NCBI GenBank assembly: GCA_913056415.1
Contig: CAJXNA010000001.1
Span: 1 to 35,025, forward strand
Direction: 5' to 3'
DNA from: an uncultured Chloroflexota bacterium
GTDB lineage: Bacteria > Chloroflexota > Dehalococcoidia > SM23-28-2 > RBG-16-64-32
DNA length: 35,025 nt
The notes beneath the pieces were generated by a model. It had not been told where the DNA came from. It searched no databases and worked only from the letters and a program-made list of their open reading frames with translations. The position numbers were made by a program, and so were the translations under genes. This document shows positions 9,188 through 17,490 of this stretch, piece after piece (position 1 is the stretch's first letter; every line of letters starts with the position of its first letter).

Positions 9188-10927
9188 CTATCTTATCTCC
9201 GAAACGAGAACGGGCTCCTGGGGTGCGATCTTGAAATAGGCCAGCGCCTCTTGGGCTATGCGATCGAACGCTGGCGCCGCGACGACTGTGCCCCAGGGCA
9301 GCCCTTTCGGCTCATCGATCTTCACCATAACCACAATCTGAGGGTCCTCCAGCGGGGCGACGCCGGCGAAGGAGGAGATGTACGCCGTCTCCTTGTAGCC
9401 GCCCCCGGAAGCGATGTTGGCCGTGCCGGTCTTGCCGCCCACCTGGTAGCCCTGGATGTCCAGGAAGCTAGGCGAGAGTCCCTGCACTACAACGCCCATC
9501 ATGTCAAGTAGGGTGCGGGCGGTCTCAGGGCTCACCACCTGCCGTATCACCTCCGGCTCGCTGGTCTGCGTCCCATTAGGGCCGATAATCTCCTTCACCA
9601 GCATCGGCTTCATCAGCTTGCCGTCGTTAGCGAGGGCAGCCACGGCCATCGCCATCTGCAGGGGCGTGACGCTGATCCCCTGCCCGAAGCTGTTGGTCGC
9701 CATGTCCACCGGCCGCCAGTTAGAGGGGTCGTTTTCGGGGGTGCGAATGCGCCCGCCCACCTCGCCGCTCAGCCCCGAGCCGGTCGGCTCACCGAAGCCG
9801 AAGCGGTAGACGTAGTCGTAGAACTCCTCTGAGCCCACCTGCTGGGAGAGCCAGGCGGCGCCGGTGTTGAGGCTCTTGGCCAGGATCTGGGTGACCGTCT
9901 GGGAGCCGTTGGCGCTCAGGTCCCAGTTTCTGATGCTCCAGCCGCTGACCGGAAACACGCCTTCGTCGTACCACCACGTGTCGGGGGTCACGAGGCCCAG
10001 GTCGATGGCAGCGGCCATCGTTACCAGCTTGAACACCGAGCCGGGCTCGTACTGATCAGTGATAGCGCGGTTGCGGAAGAGCGCCAGCTTGGACTCATCG
10101 CTCAGGTCAAGCTTCGTGAGATCGAAGGTAGGCCGACTGGCCATGGCCAGAATAGCGCCCGTCTCCGGCTGGACGACGATGATGGTGCCGCCGCTGGCCT
10201 TGTGGTTCTTGATCGCCTTGTCCAGCTCCTGTTCCGCCATCCGTTGAATGAACCGGTCGATGGTGAGGACGACATCGGACCCGAGGAGCGGTGGTAGCTC
10301 ACTGCGGTCGCCCAGGGCTATCTGATTGCCCAGGCCGTCACGCTCAAAGACGACGGTGCCCCTGGCGCCGCCGATGATCTCGTCCAGGTCCGCCTCCAGC
10401 CCGGTGAGGCCGGTGTTATCCCGTCCTACGAAGCCCAGCAACTGGGCGGCGAGGTTGCCCTCCGGATAGACGCGGACGTTGCTCTTGAGGAGGCGCACCC
10501 CGGCCAGGCCTAGCTCGCGGATGCGGCTGGCTGCCTCGTAGTTCAGGTCGCGTGCCACGGCGATCTCATAGATGCTGGCTTCTCGGACGTCCGACACCAT
10601 CTTGGTCGGGTCGCCGTTTGTGATGCTGGAGATGACGCCTGCCGCCTCGCGGGCCTTCGTGACGCTCTCCCAGGCCTTCACCTCCACCATTACGTCGTAG
10701 GTGTTCTTGCTGGCCGCCAGAGGATAGCCGTTGCGGTCCAGGAGGGCGCCGCGGCGCCCGGTCACCGTCTCCTGAGCGACGTGGATGTTACGCGCCTCGG
10801 CTGCGTAGTAGTCGTGGTCCATGATCTGGAGCTGGACGAGACGGGCGACGATGACGAGAGTCGCCACCGCGATAACGGTTATCACGACCCCCAGACGCCA
10901 GTTCACTCCCCGCTTGCGTGACGCCAC
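9188..10927 (-). CDS. ftsI: Class B penicillin-binding protein, FtsI-type transpeptidase
   Basis: Septal DD-transpeptidase that cross-links peptidoglycan outside the membrane, partner of FtsW. The 579-residue protein has one N-terminal signal-anchor helix (about residues 12-32), a pedestal domain with GRRGALLDRNG near residue 57, and a transpeptidase domain. The three active-site motifs are intact: SVFK (Ser297, Lys300), SLN (352-354) and KTG (499-501). No PASTA repeats are present. The start is GTG at 10927-10925, with AAGGAG a few bases upstream. It follows the ftsL-like gene by 12 bases. FtsI is preferred over other class B PBPs because of its place in the dcw operon. Confidence 0.94.
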   Translation of the reverse strand: MASRKRGVNWRLGVVITVIAVATLVIVARLVQLQIMDHDYYAAEARNIHVAQETVTGRRGALLDRNGYPLAASKNTYDVMVEVKAWESVTKAREAAGVISSITNGDPTKMVSDVREASIYEIAVARDLNYEAASRIRELGLAGVRLLKSNVRVYPEGNLAAQLLGFVGRDNTGLTGLEADLDEIIGGARGTVVFERDGLGNQIALGDRSELPPLLGSDVVLTIDRFIQRMAEQELDKAIKNHKASGGTIIVVQPETGAILAMASRPTFDLTKLDLSDESKLALFRNRAITDQYEPGSVFKLVTMAAAIDLGLVTPDTWWYDEGVFPVSGWSIRNWDLSANGSQTVTQILAKSLNTGAAWLSQQVGSEEFYDYVYRFGFGEPTGSGLSGEVGGRIRTPENDPSNWRPVDMATNSFGQGISVTPLQMAMAVAALANDGKLMKPMLVKEIIGPNGTQTSEPEVIRQVVSPETARTLLDMMGVVVQGLSPSFLDIQGYQVGGKTGTANIASGGGYKETAYISSFAGVAPLEDPQIVVMVKIDEPKGLPWGTVVAAPAFDRIAQEALAYFKIAPQEPVLVSEIR

Positions 10928-10939
10928 GTTACTCCTTCT

Positions 10940-11371
10940 CTACGGCAAGGGCAGCCAATCCAGCAACTTCTTCCAGGCGCTGGGCTCGGCCTCTCGCTCG
11001 TCCGCTGTGGGCGGCAGGTAGCGGCTGGGGAGCCTGCGCGGCTCCGGCGCCTCCACCGGCACTGTGATGTAGCGTGTCTCCTTGGGCTCCACCATCTTGA
11101 GGCTCTCCCTAGCCTCATTCTCTATGCGACTGAGGCCGGCCATCGTAGCGACGTCCAGCTCCAGCTCCTGGATCTGGGCCTGCCAGTCGTCCCGTTGCTG
11201 CTCCAGCTGGCGGACGTTGCCGTTGGTGGTGGTGGCGATGCTGGACTGCACCAGCGGAATGAGGGCGGCGGCGCCGATCACCAGGGCGCTGATTATCAGG
11301 AGGGTAGGCATGTTGGGGGAGCGGAGAAGATCCGATACGATGTGTCTCCCTGTCCTCTGGATGGTCGCCAA
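10940..11371 (-). CDS. ftsL: FtsL/DivIC-like bitopic division protein
   Basis: Small 143-residue protein in the position where ftsL stands in dcw operons, between rsmH and ftsI. The layout fits FtsL/DivIC-type septum proteins: a short cytoplasmic N-terminus, one membrane helix (about residues 22-42), then a segment with heptad-like spacing (about 52-90) suited to a coiled coil outside the membrane. The C-terminus is Pro- and Arg-rich. In the family, such proteins recruit and activate the FtsW-FtsI complex. Sequence conservation is low, so the call rests on topology and context. The start is TTG directly after the rsmH TAA; AGGAGG lies at ideal distance and supports this rare codon. Confidence 0.75.
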   Translation of the reverse strand: MATIQRTGRHIVSDLLRSPNMPTLLIISALVIGAAALIPLVQSSIATTTNGNVRQLEQQRDDWQAQIQELELDVATMAGLSRIENEARESLKMVEPKETRYITVPVEAPEPRRLPSRYLPPTADEREAEPSAWKKLLDWLPLP

Positions 11372-12328
11372 TTATCCCTCCTGAAGCTTCTCTGCTGCTC
11401 GAAGGCGGGCGCTGCGGCTGCGCCGGTTGACGGCGACCTCCTCTTGCGAGGGACGCGCGGCGCCCTTCGTCACCAGCCTGAGGCGGGCGCGGTGGCCACA
11501 GGTGCAGGCCGGCGCCTCCGGTGGGCAGATGCAGTCGCGAGACTCGCGGCGCATGAACTGCTTTACGATGCGGTCCTCCAGCGAGTGGAAGGCGATGACG
11601 ACCAGTCGCCCGCCGCGACCCAGTACATCGATGGCCTGTCCCAGGGCGGAGGTGAGGGCGTTCAGTTCGTCGTTTACGGCGATGCGAAGGGCCTGGAAGG
11701 TGCGGGTCGCCGGGTGGATGCGGCGGCGGGCGCCGGCGGCGGCCCTGGGGATCACGGCCGCGAGCTCGGACGTCGTCGCCAGAGGGCGGGCCCCGACGAT
11801 GGCGCGGGCGATGCGCCTGCTGGCCGGCTCCTCGCCGTAGCGCCAGATGAGGTCGGCAAGGTCGCGCTCGCTGTAGGTGTTGACTATCTCGTCGGCGGTC
11901 ACGGTCTGGCTTTCGCCAAAGCGCATGTCCAGCGGCGCCTCCGCCTGGAAACTGAAGCCACGTCCTTCAGCGGAGAGCTGGTAAGACGAGACTCCCAGGT
12001 CGAACAGGACGCCGTGGACGAGTATGAAGTTCGTCTTACGGCAGACGGCTGCCAGGTCACGGAAGTTCGCTTGTGACAGCAGTACGGAGTCGGTGTGTGG
12101 TTGGAGCCGGGCGCGGGCTATCTCCAGCGCGGCGGCGTCGGCGTCGATGCCGAGGAGTAGGCCGCCGGGGGCGGCGGCCTCCAAGATGGCCAGAGAATGG
12201 CCACCGCCGCCCACCGTGCAGTCTACAAATCGGCCGCCGGGCTGGACAGACAGATAACGCAGGACCTCAGCCACCATAACCGGAGCGTGAATCTGGGTTT
12301 CGTTAGGGGGCAAGACTTGTGCAACCAC
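11372..12328 (-). CDS. rsmH: 16S rRNA (cytosine(1402)-N4)-methyltransferase RsmH
   Basis: S-adenosylmethionine-dependent methyltransferase (formerly MraW) that modifies C1402 in the P site of 16S rRNA. The 318 residues include HAPVMVAEVLRYL at the N-terminus, the SAM-binding DCTVGGGGHSLAILE near residue 37, LFDLGVSSYQLS, DMRFG, and FHSLEDRIVKQFM, all typical of RsmH. A small cluster CICPPEAPACTCG lies near the C-terminus. The start is GTG at 12328-12326, with a purine-rich AAGGGGAAAG just upstream and only eight bases after the mraZ stop. It is the usual second gene of the dcw operon. Confidence 0.96.
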   Translation of the reverse strand: MVAQVLPPNETQIHAPVMVAEVLRYLSVQPGGRFVDCTVGGGGHSLAILEAAAPGGLLLGIDADAAALEIARARLQPHTDSVLLSQANFRDLAAVCRKTNFILVHGVLFDLGVSSYQLSAEGRGFSFQAEAPLDMRFGESQTVTADEIVNTYSERDLADLIWRYGEEPASRRIARAIVGARPLATTSELAAVIPRAAAGARRRIHPATRTFQALRIAVNDELNALTSALGQAIDVLGRGGRLVVIAFHSLEDRIVKQFMRRESRDCICPPEAPACTCGHRARLRLVTKGAARPSQEEVAVNRRSRSARLRAAEKLQEG

Positions 12329-12336
12329 CTTTCCCC

Positions 12337-12759
12337 TTACTCCAGCGTCTCCAGCTCGGCGGCGTAGGCCGCATCAACCTCTTCTAGCTCCTTCTCCCAC
12401 CGGTCGCTGTTCCAGACCTCCAGGCATTCGCGGCGACCGTTGATGATGACCGCCCCGTTGAGCTGGGCGGTCTCTCGGAGCTGTGCCGGAATCAGGATGC
12501 GTCCCTGACGGTCCAGCTCGGCGTCCCAGGAACGGGCGAAGAACCCGCGGCGCAACCGTCGACCTTTAAGGTGCGTCGCTGGCTCTGCCGTCACTAGATT
12601 TGACATCTCATCGAAGCCTTCCGGGGTGTATACCTCCAGACAGCCTTCCGGGCTCAGGGTGAGCACCACCCCTTCGGCGAACTCGTGGCGGTAGCGGGCC
12701 GGTATAGCTACACGACCGCGATCGTCCACCGTATGTTCGTACGCACCCCTAAAGGCCAT
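12337..12759 (-). CDS. mraZ: Transcriptional regulator MraZ
   Basis: DNA-binding repressor of the dcw operon. The 140 residues contain two tandem AbrB/SpoVT-like half-domains with the paired motifs DDRGRVAIPARYR (about residues 11-23) and DRQGRILIPAQLRE (about 82-95), the DxxxR-type signature of MraZ. The start ATG at 12759-12757 follows a leader of roughly 115 bases from the predicted promoter. Three GTGGGG boxes at 10-base spacing in that leader match the known MraZ operator design, so autorepression is likely. It is the first gene of the operon. Confidence 0.95.
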   Translation of the reverse strand: MAFRGAYEHTVDDRGRVAIPARYRHEFAEGVVLTLSPEGCLEVYTPEGFDEMSNLVTAEPATHLKGRRLRRGFFARSWDAELDRQGRILIPAQLRETAQLNGAVIINGRRECLEVWNSDRWEKELEEVDAAYAAELETLE

Positions 12760-12854
12760 ATATCCCGCTTACCCTTCTGTGTGAGCGACGGTTGTGCTAG
12801 TATGGACCTGCTCGCTGCCGGCAGGCATGAGCGAAAAGAAAAATACGGGGAAAT

Positions 12855-12880
12855 CCCCACTCCTCCCCACTTCGCCCCAC
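12855..12880 (-). promoter_or_regulatory. Probable MraZ operator (three GTGGGG direct repeats)
   Basis: On the minus strand three copies of GTGGGG lie at 12880-12875, 12870-12865 and 12860-12855, exactly 10 bases apart, so they face the same side of the helix. MraZ from several bacteria binds TGGGN boxes spaced by five bases upstream of mraZ, and this array fits that pattern. The boxes sit just downstream of the predicted -10, where bound MraZ would block transcription initiation. Confidence 0.8.
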
Positions 12881-12908
12881 AGCATACCATTCGGACACCC
12901 ATTGTCAA
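12881..12908 (-). promoter_or_regulatory. Predicted sigma-70-type promoter of the dcw operon
   Basis: Reading the minus strand, a perfect TTGACA (12908-12903) is followed after 16 bases by TATGCT (12886-12881), four of six bases matching TATAAT. The start point would fall near 12875, at the edge of the GTGGGG array. This is the only strong promoter I see ahead of mraZ. Confidence 0.6.
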
Positions 12909-12961
12909 GCGCTTAAGCAATATTTTCGCCGCTATTTTGGGAACTCCCTCCTCCTCAAGAT

Positions 12962-13450
12962 ATGTCCTTCCTCGCCGGCATCCTGACCATCTCCACTAAG
13001 GGGGCCCGCGGCGAGCGCGAGGACACGTCCGGCGCCGCCATCCGGGAGATGCTCTCTACTCTGGACGCGGCCGTGGAGCGCTACGAGGTGATCCCCGACG
13101 ATAAAGCTTCCATTACTCAGCGACTCGTCGCCTGGGCGGACGAAGTCGGCCTGGAGCTGATCGTCACCACCGGCGGTACCGGCCTGGGGCCAAGCGACGT
13201 GACGCCCGAGGCCACGCGAGAGGCGATTGACTACGAAGCGCCGGGGCTGGCGGAGGCGATGCGCCTGGAGGGGCTGAAGCACACACCGATGGCGATGCTC
13301 AGCCGCGCCGTCGTCGGCGTGCGGGGGCGGACGTTGATCGTGAACCTGCCGGGCAGCCCTCGCGGCGTCCGTGAGAACCTCTCTGTGTTGCTGCCCGTCC
13401 TGCCGCACGCGTTGGAGACGCTGCGCGGGCAGACGGAGCACAAGGGCTAG
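12962..13450 (+). CDS. MogA/MoaB-family molybdenum cofactor biosynthesis protein
   Basis: Member of the MoaB/MogA family, which adenylylates molybdopterin in molybdenum cofactor synthesis. The 162 residues include the substrate-binding motif TTGGTGLGPSDVTPEAT near residue 68 and LPGSPRGVRENL near residue 126, both typical. Whether it acts as MogA (adenylyltransferase) or as a MoaB of uncertain role cannot be told from sequence alone, so I give no symbol. It is divergent from mraZ and shares a 202-base intergenic region with it. I see no clear ribosome binding site ahead of the ATG. It is followed by trmD after 12 bases; no other cofactor gene is in the window. Confidence 0.85.
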   Translation: MSFLAGILTISTKGARGEREDTSGAAIREMLSTLDAAVERYEVIPDDKASITQRLVAWADEVGLELIVTTGGTGLGPSDVTPEATREAIDYEAPGLAEAMRLEGLKHTPMAMLSRAVVGVRGRTLIVNLPGSPRGVRENLSVLLPVLPHALETLRGQTEHKG

Positions 13451-13462
13451 GCGGTCGCCGTC

Positions 13463-14197
13463 ATGCGAATCGATCTGCTGACGATCTTCCCCGATATGTT
13501 TCGCGGTCCCTTCGACGAGTCGATCGTCAAGCGGGCGGTGGAGGGCGGCCTCGTCTCCATTAACCTGCACGACATCCGGCGATGGGCAGAGGACCGGCAC
13601 AAGACGGTGGATGACTACCCCTACGGCGGCGGGCCCGGCATGGTGATGAAGCCAGACGTTGTGTTCGCCGCGACGGAATCGGTGCTGGAGCTGGCGCCCC
13701 AGCGGGAGCCGGTCATCCTGCTCACGCCCGCCGGGCGGCGCCTCACTCATGAGATCGTCGTGGAGCTGGCGGCGAAGGAGCGGCTGGTCCTTATCTGCGG
13801 CCGCTACGAGGGGTTCGACGCCCGCGTGCACGAGCACCTGGCGACGGACGAGATCAGCATCGGCGATTTCGTGCTGTCCGGAGGCGAGCTGGCGGCGATG
13901 GCGCTGGTGGACGCCGTAGTGCGCCACATCCCAGGCGCCCTCGGCTCCCCTCAATCGACGGTGGAGGAATCGTTCGCCGAAGGGCTGCTGGAGGCGCCGC
14001 ACTACACGCGGCCGCCGGAGTTCCGCGGCTGGCCGGTGCCGGAGGTGTTGGTGTCAGGGAACCATGGTGAGGTGGCCAAGTGGCGGCGGCTACAGAACAT
14101 CCTCCTGACGGCGCGGCGGCGGCCGGAACTCCTCGCCTCGCTGGAGCTGACCGCGGAGGAGGGGGAGTGGCTTGCCCTTCAGTTAGGCGAACAGTAA
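13463..14197 (+). CDS. trmD: tRNA (guanine(37)-N1)-methyltransferase TrmD
   Basis: SPOUT-class enzyme that methylates G37 next to the anticodon and so prevents +1 frameshifting. The 244-residue length is normal. Signatures are RIDLLTIFPDMF at the N-terminus, YPYGGGPGMVMKPD near residue 53, ICGRYEGFDARV, and the knot segment SIGDFVLSGGELAA near residue 132. It lies directly upstream of rplS (16-base gap), the usual order, but the rpsP and rimM genes that often precede it are absent; a moaB-like gene takes that place. Confidence 0.97.
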   Translation: MRIDLLTIFPDMFRGPFDESIVKRAVEGGLVSINLHDIRRWAEDRHKTVDDYPYGGGPGMVMKPDVVFAATESVLELAPQREPVILLTPAGRRLTHEIVVELAAKERLVLICGRYEGFDARVHEHLATDEISIGDFVLSGGELAAMALVDAVVRHIPGALGSPQSTVEESFAEGLLEAPHYTRPPEFRGWPVPEVLVSGNHGEVAKWRRLQNILLTARRRPELLASLELTAEEGEWLALQLGEQ

Positions 14198-14213
14198 ACT
14201 GGCCAAGGTTGCC

Positions 14214-14858
14214 ATGGACCTGAAATCGTTCGTTCAGCTCAAGAAGAACCCCAAGGTGCCGGACTTCCGCCCGGGCGATACCGTGCGGGTGATGGCCCGT
14301 GTCGTGGAGGGGGAGCGTGAGCGCGTTCAGGCGTTCGAGGGCGTGGTCATCCGCAAACGCCGCGGCGGGATCAACTCCAACTTCACGGTTCGTCGCGTGA
14401 GCCACGGTATCGGCGTTGAGCGGACGTTCATGCTGCACTCACCGCGCCTGGAGAGCGTAAAGGTGGTACGAGTGGGCCGCGTCCGACGCGCCAAGCTGTA
14501 CTACCTGCGCCAGTTGGTGGGCAAGAAGGCCCGCATCCGCGTCGGCTCCCGTGACCGCTTCGAGGAGCTGACGCGCGAACTGGCTGAGGAGGTGGCCGAC
14601 GAGGACGTCGGAGCGGCCGACGAGCTCGAGATCGAAGCCGAGGCGGCCGAAGAGGAAGAGGCGGAAGGCGAGGCTGAGGGCGAGGCGGAAGAGCCGGAGG
14701 GTGAAGCGGAGGCTGAGGAGCCTACAGCCGAGGCCGAGGAAGAGGCGAAGGCTGAGTCCGAGGAAGCCGAGGAAGTTGAGGAGCCCGCTGCCGAGGGAGA
14801 GGCTGAGCCCGAGGAAGCTGAGCCGAAGCCGGATGAGGAGAAGGCCTCCGCAGAGTAG
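14214..14858 (+). CDS. rplS: 50S ribosomal protein L19 with long acidic C-terminal extension
   Basis: Large-subunit protein at the interface with the 30S subunit. Residues 1 to about 113 form a full-length L19, with FRPGDTVRVMARVVEGERER, FEGVVIRKR, and LESVKVVRVGRVRRAKLYYLR. Most bacterial L19 proteins end there at about 115 residues. This one continues for roughly 100 residues made almost only of Glu, Ala, Gly, Asp and Pro, with repeated EAE and EEA patterns and very few basic residues. The tail is in frame and closed by TAG at 14856-14858, just before a hairpin terminator. It is probably disordered and strongly negative. Its role is unknown. Confidence 0.95.
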   Translation: MDLKSFVQLKKNPKVPDFRPGDTVRVMARVVEGERERVQAFEGVVIRKRRGGINSNFTVRRVSHGIGVERTFMLHSPRLESVKVVRVGRVRRAKLYYLRQLVGKKARIRVGSRDRFEELTRELAEEVADEDVGAADELEIEAEAAEEEEAEGEAEGEAEEPEGEAEAEEPTAEAEEEAKAESEEAEEVEEPAAEGEAEPEEAEPKPDEEKASAE

Positions 14859-14879
14859 CGTATACTCACGAGGCGTGGC

Positions 14880-14906
14880 GCCGCCCTTTGGGGCGGCCTT
14901 TTGTTT
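14880..14906 (+). terminator. Intrinsic terminator after rplS
   Basis: GCCGCCC (14880-14886), loop TTTG and GGGCGGC (14891-14897) form a perfect seven-pair stem, followed by CTTTTGTTT. It lies 21 bases past the rplS stop and would end the moaB-trmD-rplS transcript before priA. Confidence 0.8.
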
Positions 14907-14949
14907 CCCGTGTGCCGTCCCCCCTTTCCACTTGTGACAGGCGCGGTGC

Positions 14950-14955
14950 TATAGT
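14950..14955 (+). promoter_or_regulatory. Possible -10 element upstream of priA
   Basis: TATAGT matches TATAAT at five of six positions and lies between the rplS terminator and priA, where a new promoter is expected. No convincing -35 is visible at the right distance, so this is weak. The start point would leave a very short leader that contains GGAGGT. Confidence 0.3.
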
Positions 14956-14971
14956 CGGCATGGAGGTGCCG

Positions 14972-17434
14972 ATGGCCTACGCTGAGGTCGCCGTCAACGC
15001 CGCGGCTCCCATCCGCCAGACGTTCACCTATCGCATTCCCGATGGCCTGTCGCTGCGCGTGGGGCACGCCGTCTACGTCCCCTTCGGGTCGCGCCGGCTT
15101 CAGGGGATCGTCATGGAGGTGACGGAGACGCCCGCCTTCGCCGACGCTCGCGACATCGAGGCCCTGATCGACCCCGAGCCGCTGATCTCGCCGGAGCGGG
15201 CGGCGCTCGCTCGCTGGCTGAGTGACCACTACCTGGCGCCGCTGTTCGATTGTCTGTCTCTCATGCTGCCGCCGGGGTTCAAGCGCAGGCCGCTGACCGT
15301 GCTGCGGCCGCTCGTATCGCTTGAGGAGCTGCCCGATCTTCGCCTCACGGACAGGCAGCGGGATGCGATGACATACCTGGTGTCGCAGGGGCAAACCGAG
15401 CAGGACCAGATGCAGAAAGCGCTGAAGCTGCGTAGCGTCGGCACGCTGGTGAACGCGCTCCTGCTGAAGGGGCTCATCGAGCGCGGCTACGAGCTGGCGC
15501 GGCCCCAGGTGCGACCGAAGGTGGTGCCCCATCTGCGGCTGCTGGTCTCCGCTGATGATGCCCTCCGGCGTGCGCGGTCGCTCCGGGAGGACGACAAATC
15601 GGCGGCATTACGGCGGGCGATGGTGTTGGAGACGTTGGCGGAGGAAGGCCCGCTTCCCCTCGCTGAGCTGCGCCCACGGGGGCTGACGCCGGCCGTCCTG
15701 CGCGACCTGCAGGCAGAGAGTCTGGTGGCGGCGGAGGACGTCACTGTGGTGCGCGATCCCCTGGCCGGCCGCGACTATCCACAGCGGGCAGCGCCCGCCC
15801 TCACCGAGGAGCAGGAGCGGGCGTACAGGCGCATCGAGGAGGCGCTGGAGGACGGCGGACACGCTCAGACGTTCCTGCTGCACGGCGTTACCGGCAGCGG
15901 CAAGACGGAGGTGTACCTGCAGGCGCTGGAGCGGGTGGTCGCGCTCGGCAAGAGGGCGATCGTGCTGGTGCCGGAGATATCGCTGACGCCGCAGACGGTG
16001 CGCCGGTTCGGGGAGCGGTTCCCGGATCAGGTGGCGGTGATGCACAGCGGCCTATCGCTGGGGGAGCACTTCGATATGTGGCACGAGGTGCGGGCCGGCC
16101 GCTACGCGGTGGTCATCGGGCCGCGCGGCGCCCTGTTCGCGCCGCAGCCCGACCTGGGGCTGGTGGTGATGGACGAGGAGCACGAATGGACGTACAAGCA
16201 GCAAGAGGGGTCGCCGCGATACCATGCCCGCCTGGCCGCTGAGGAGCTCTGCCGCCTGACCGGCGCCGTCCTCGTCCTCGGCTCCGCTACGCCGGACGTG
16301 GAGAGCTACTTCCGCTCCACCGCCGGTGGATCGTACCGGCTGCTGGAGCTTTCCCAGCGCCTGCAAAGAACGGAATCCGGCGGCGTCGCGCCCGGCCCGC
16401 TGCCGGAGGTGGAGGTGGTGGACCTCCGTGAGGAGCTCAAGGCCGGCAACCGCAGCATCTTCAGCCGTTCCCTGGACGCCGCCGTCCGCGGCGCGCTCTC
16501 CGCCGAAGAGCAGGTGATCCTGTTCCTCAACCGTCGTGGCACAGCGTCGTTCCTCCAGTGTCGCGATTGCGGCCACGTGCCAACCTGCTCCTCGTGCGCC
16601 GTGTCCTTCACCCTCCACTCCGCCTCGGGCGGAGAGAACCGGCTGGTCTGCCACTACTGTCGCCGCGCCCGGGTCGCTCCTTCGGGTTGTCCAGAGTGCG
16701 GCAGCCCCCGCATCCGCCTGCTGGGGCTGGGTACGGAGCGGGTGGAGGAGGAGGCGCGCAACGCCTTCCCCGGCGCCCGCACCCTGCGCTGGGACCGCGA
16801 CGTCACCCGCGGCCGCGACGCCCACGAGCGCATCCTGGCTCGCTTCCTGGCGCACGAGGCGGATATCCTCATCGGCACGCAGATGGTGGCGAAGGGCCTG
16901 GATATGCCATTGGTCACTCTGGTGGGTGTGATCTCCGCCGACACCTCCCTTCGCTTCCCCGACTACCGCTCCGGAGAGCGCACGTTCCAGCTCCTGGAGC
17001 AGGTGGCGGGCCGGGCCGGGCGCGGGCCGCGCGGCGGCCGTGTGATCATTCAGACCTACTCCCCGGAGCACTACGCCGTGGCGGCGGCCGCCCAGCACGA
17101 CTACCACGCCCTGTACCAGCGCGAGATCGAGTTCCGGCAGCGGCTGGGTTATCCGCCCTTTGGGCGGCTGGCGCGACTGATCTTCGCCCACACGAACGAG
17201 CGCTACGCCCAGGAGCAGGCGGCGCAGATGGTGCGGCACCTCTGCGGCGAGCGGGATAGTCGCGGCCTGCCCAACCTGGACGTGCTTGGGCCGGGGCCGG
17301 CCTTCGTGCCCAGGCTGCGTGGCCGCTGGCGCTGGCAAGTCGTAGTCCGCGGCCAGAACCCGACGGAGCTTCTGGCGGAGGTGGCGTTTCCCCGCGGCTG
17401 GACGGTAGATATAGACCCTGTCACGCTGCTGTGA
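14972..17434 (+). CDS. priA: Primosomal protein N', replication restart helicase PriA
   Basis: Superfamily 2 3'-5' helicase that reloads the replisome at stalled forks. I choose the ATG at 14972, giving 820 residues, because GGAGGT lies four bases upstream and the protein then begins MAYAEVAVNAAAPIRQTFTY, as the family does; earlier in-frame starts run back into the terminator. The N-terminal DNA-binding domain is followed by Walker A GVTGSGKTE (about residue 307) and DEEHEWTYKQQ (about 402). The zinc-binding insert (about 530-585) has four CxxC pairs: CRDC, CSSC, CHYC, CPEC. Helicase motifs follow, including GTQMVAKGLD, FPDYRSGERTFQLL and QVAGRAGRG. All key residues appear present. Confidence 0.96.
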   Translation: MAYAEVAVNAAAPIRQTFTYRIPDGLSLRVGHAVYVPFGSRRLQGIVMEVTETPAFADARDIEALIDPEPLISPERAALARWLSDHYLAPLFDCLSLMLPPGFKRRPLTVLRPLVSLEELPDLRLTDRQRDAMTYLVSQGQTEQDQMQKALKLRSVGTLVNALLLKGLIERGYELARPQVRPKVVPHLRLLVSADDALRRARSLREDDKSAALRRAMVLETLAEEGPLPLAELRPRGLTPAVLRDLQAESLVAAEDVTVVRDPLAGRDYPQRAAPALTEEQERAYRRIEEALEDGGHAQTFLLHGVTGSGKTEVYLQALERVVALGKRAIVLVPEISLTPQTVRRFGERFPDQVAVMHSGLSLGEHFDMWHEVRAGRYAVVIGPRGALFAPQPDLGLVVMDEEHEWTYKQQEGSPRYHARLAAEELCRLTGAVLVLGSATPDVESYFRSTAGGSYRLLELSQRLQRTESGGVAPGPLPEVEVVDLREELKAGNRSIFSRSLDAAVRGALSAEEQVILFLNRRGTASFLQCRDCGHVPTCSSCAVSFTLHSASGGENRLVCHYCRRARVAPSGCPECGSPRIRLLGLGTERVEEEARNAFPGARTLRWDRDVTRGRDAHERILARFLAHEADILIGTQMVAKGLDMPLVTLVGVISADTSLRFPDYRSGERTFQLLEQVAGRAGRGPRGGRVIIQTYSPEHYAVAAAAQHDYHALYQREIEFRQRLGYPPFGRLARLIFAHTNERYAQEQAAQMVRHLCGERDSRGLPNLDVLGPGPAFVPRLRGRWRWQVVVRGQNPTELLAEVAFPRGWTVDIDPVTLL

Positions 17435-17490
17435 GGCGACGCTAGCGCGTAGATTCGCTAGAATTGGGTCAAGCCACTACCTGTTCAATC

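Noticed and set aside
12815..12824. CTGCCGGCAG palindrome in the mraZ leader
   Set aside because: It is short and GC-rich, as expected by chance here, and has no link to the MraZ boxes.
12932..14002. Minus-strand open frame of 356 codons opposite moaB-like and trmD
   Set aside because: It is an antisense shadow rich in Arg, His and Gln over two well-supported plus-strand genes.
14620..14855. Microsatellite-like GAGGCCGAG tract as a DNA repeat element
   Set aside because: The periodicity is loose and follows Glu/Ala codon use in the L19 tail, so it is better described as protein low complexity.
14888..14971. Longer priA start inside the rplS terminator
   Set aside because: The extra residues are not conserved and the region is a hairpin terminator; GGAGGT supports the ATG at 14972.
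16052..17338. Minus-strand open frame of 428 codons opposite priA
   Set aside because: It is a shadow of the helicase and zinc-binding region of priA and has no domain of its own.
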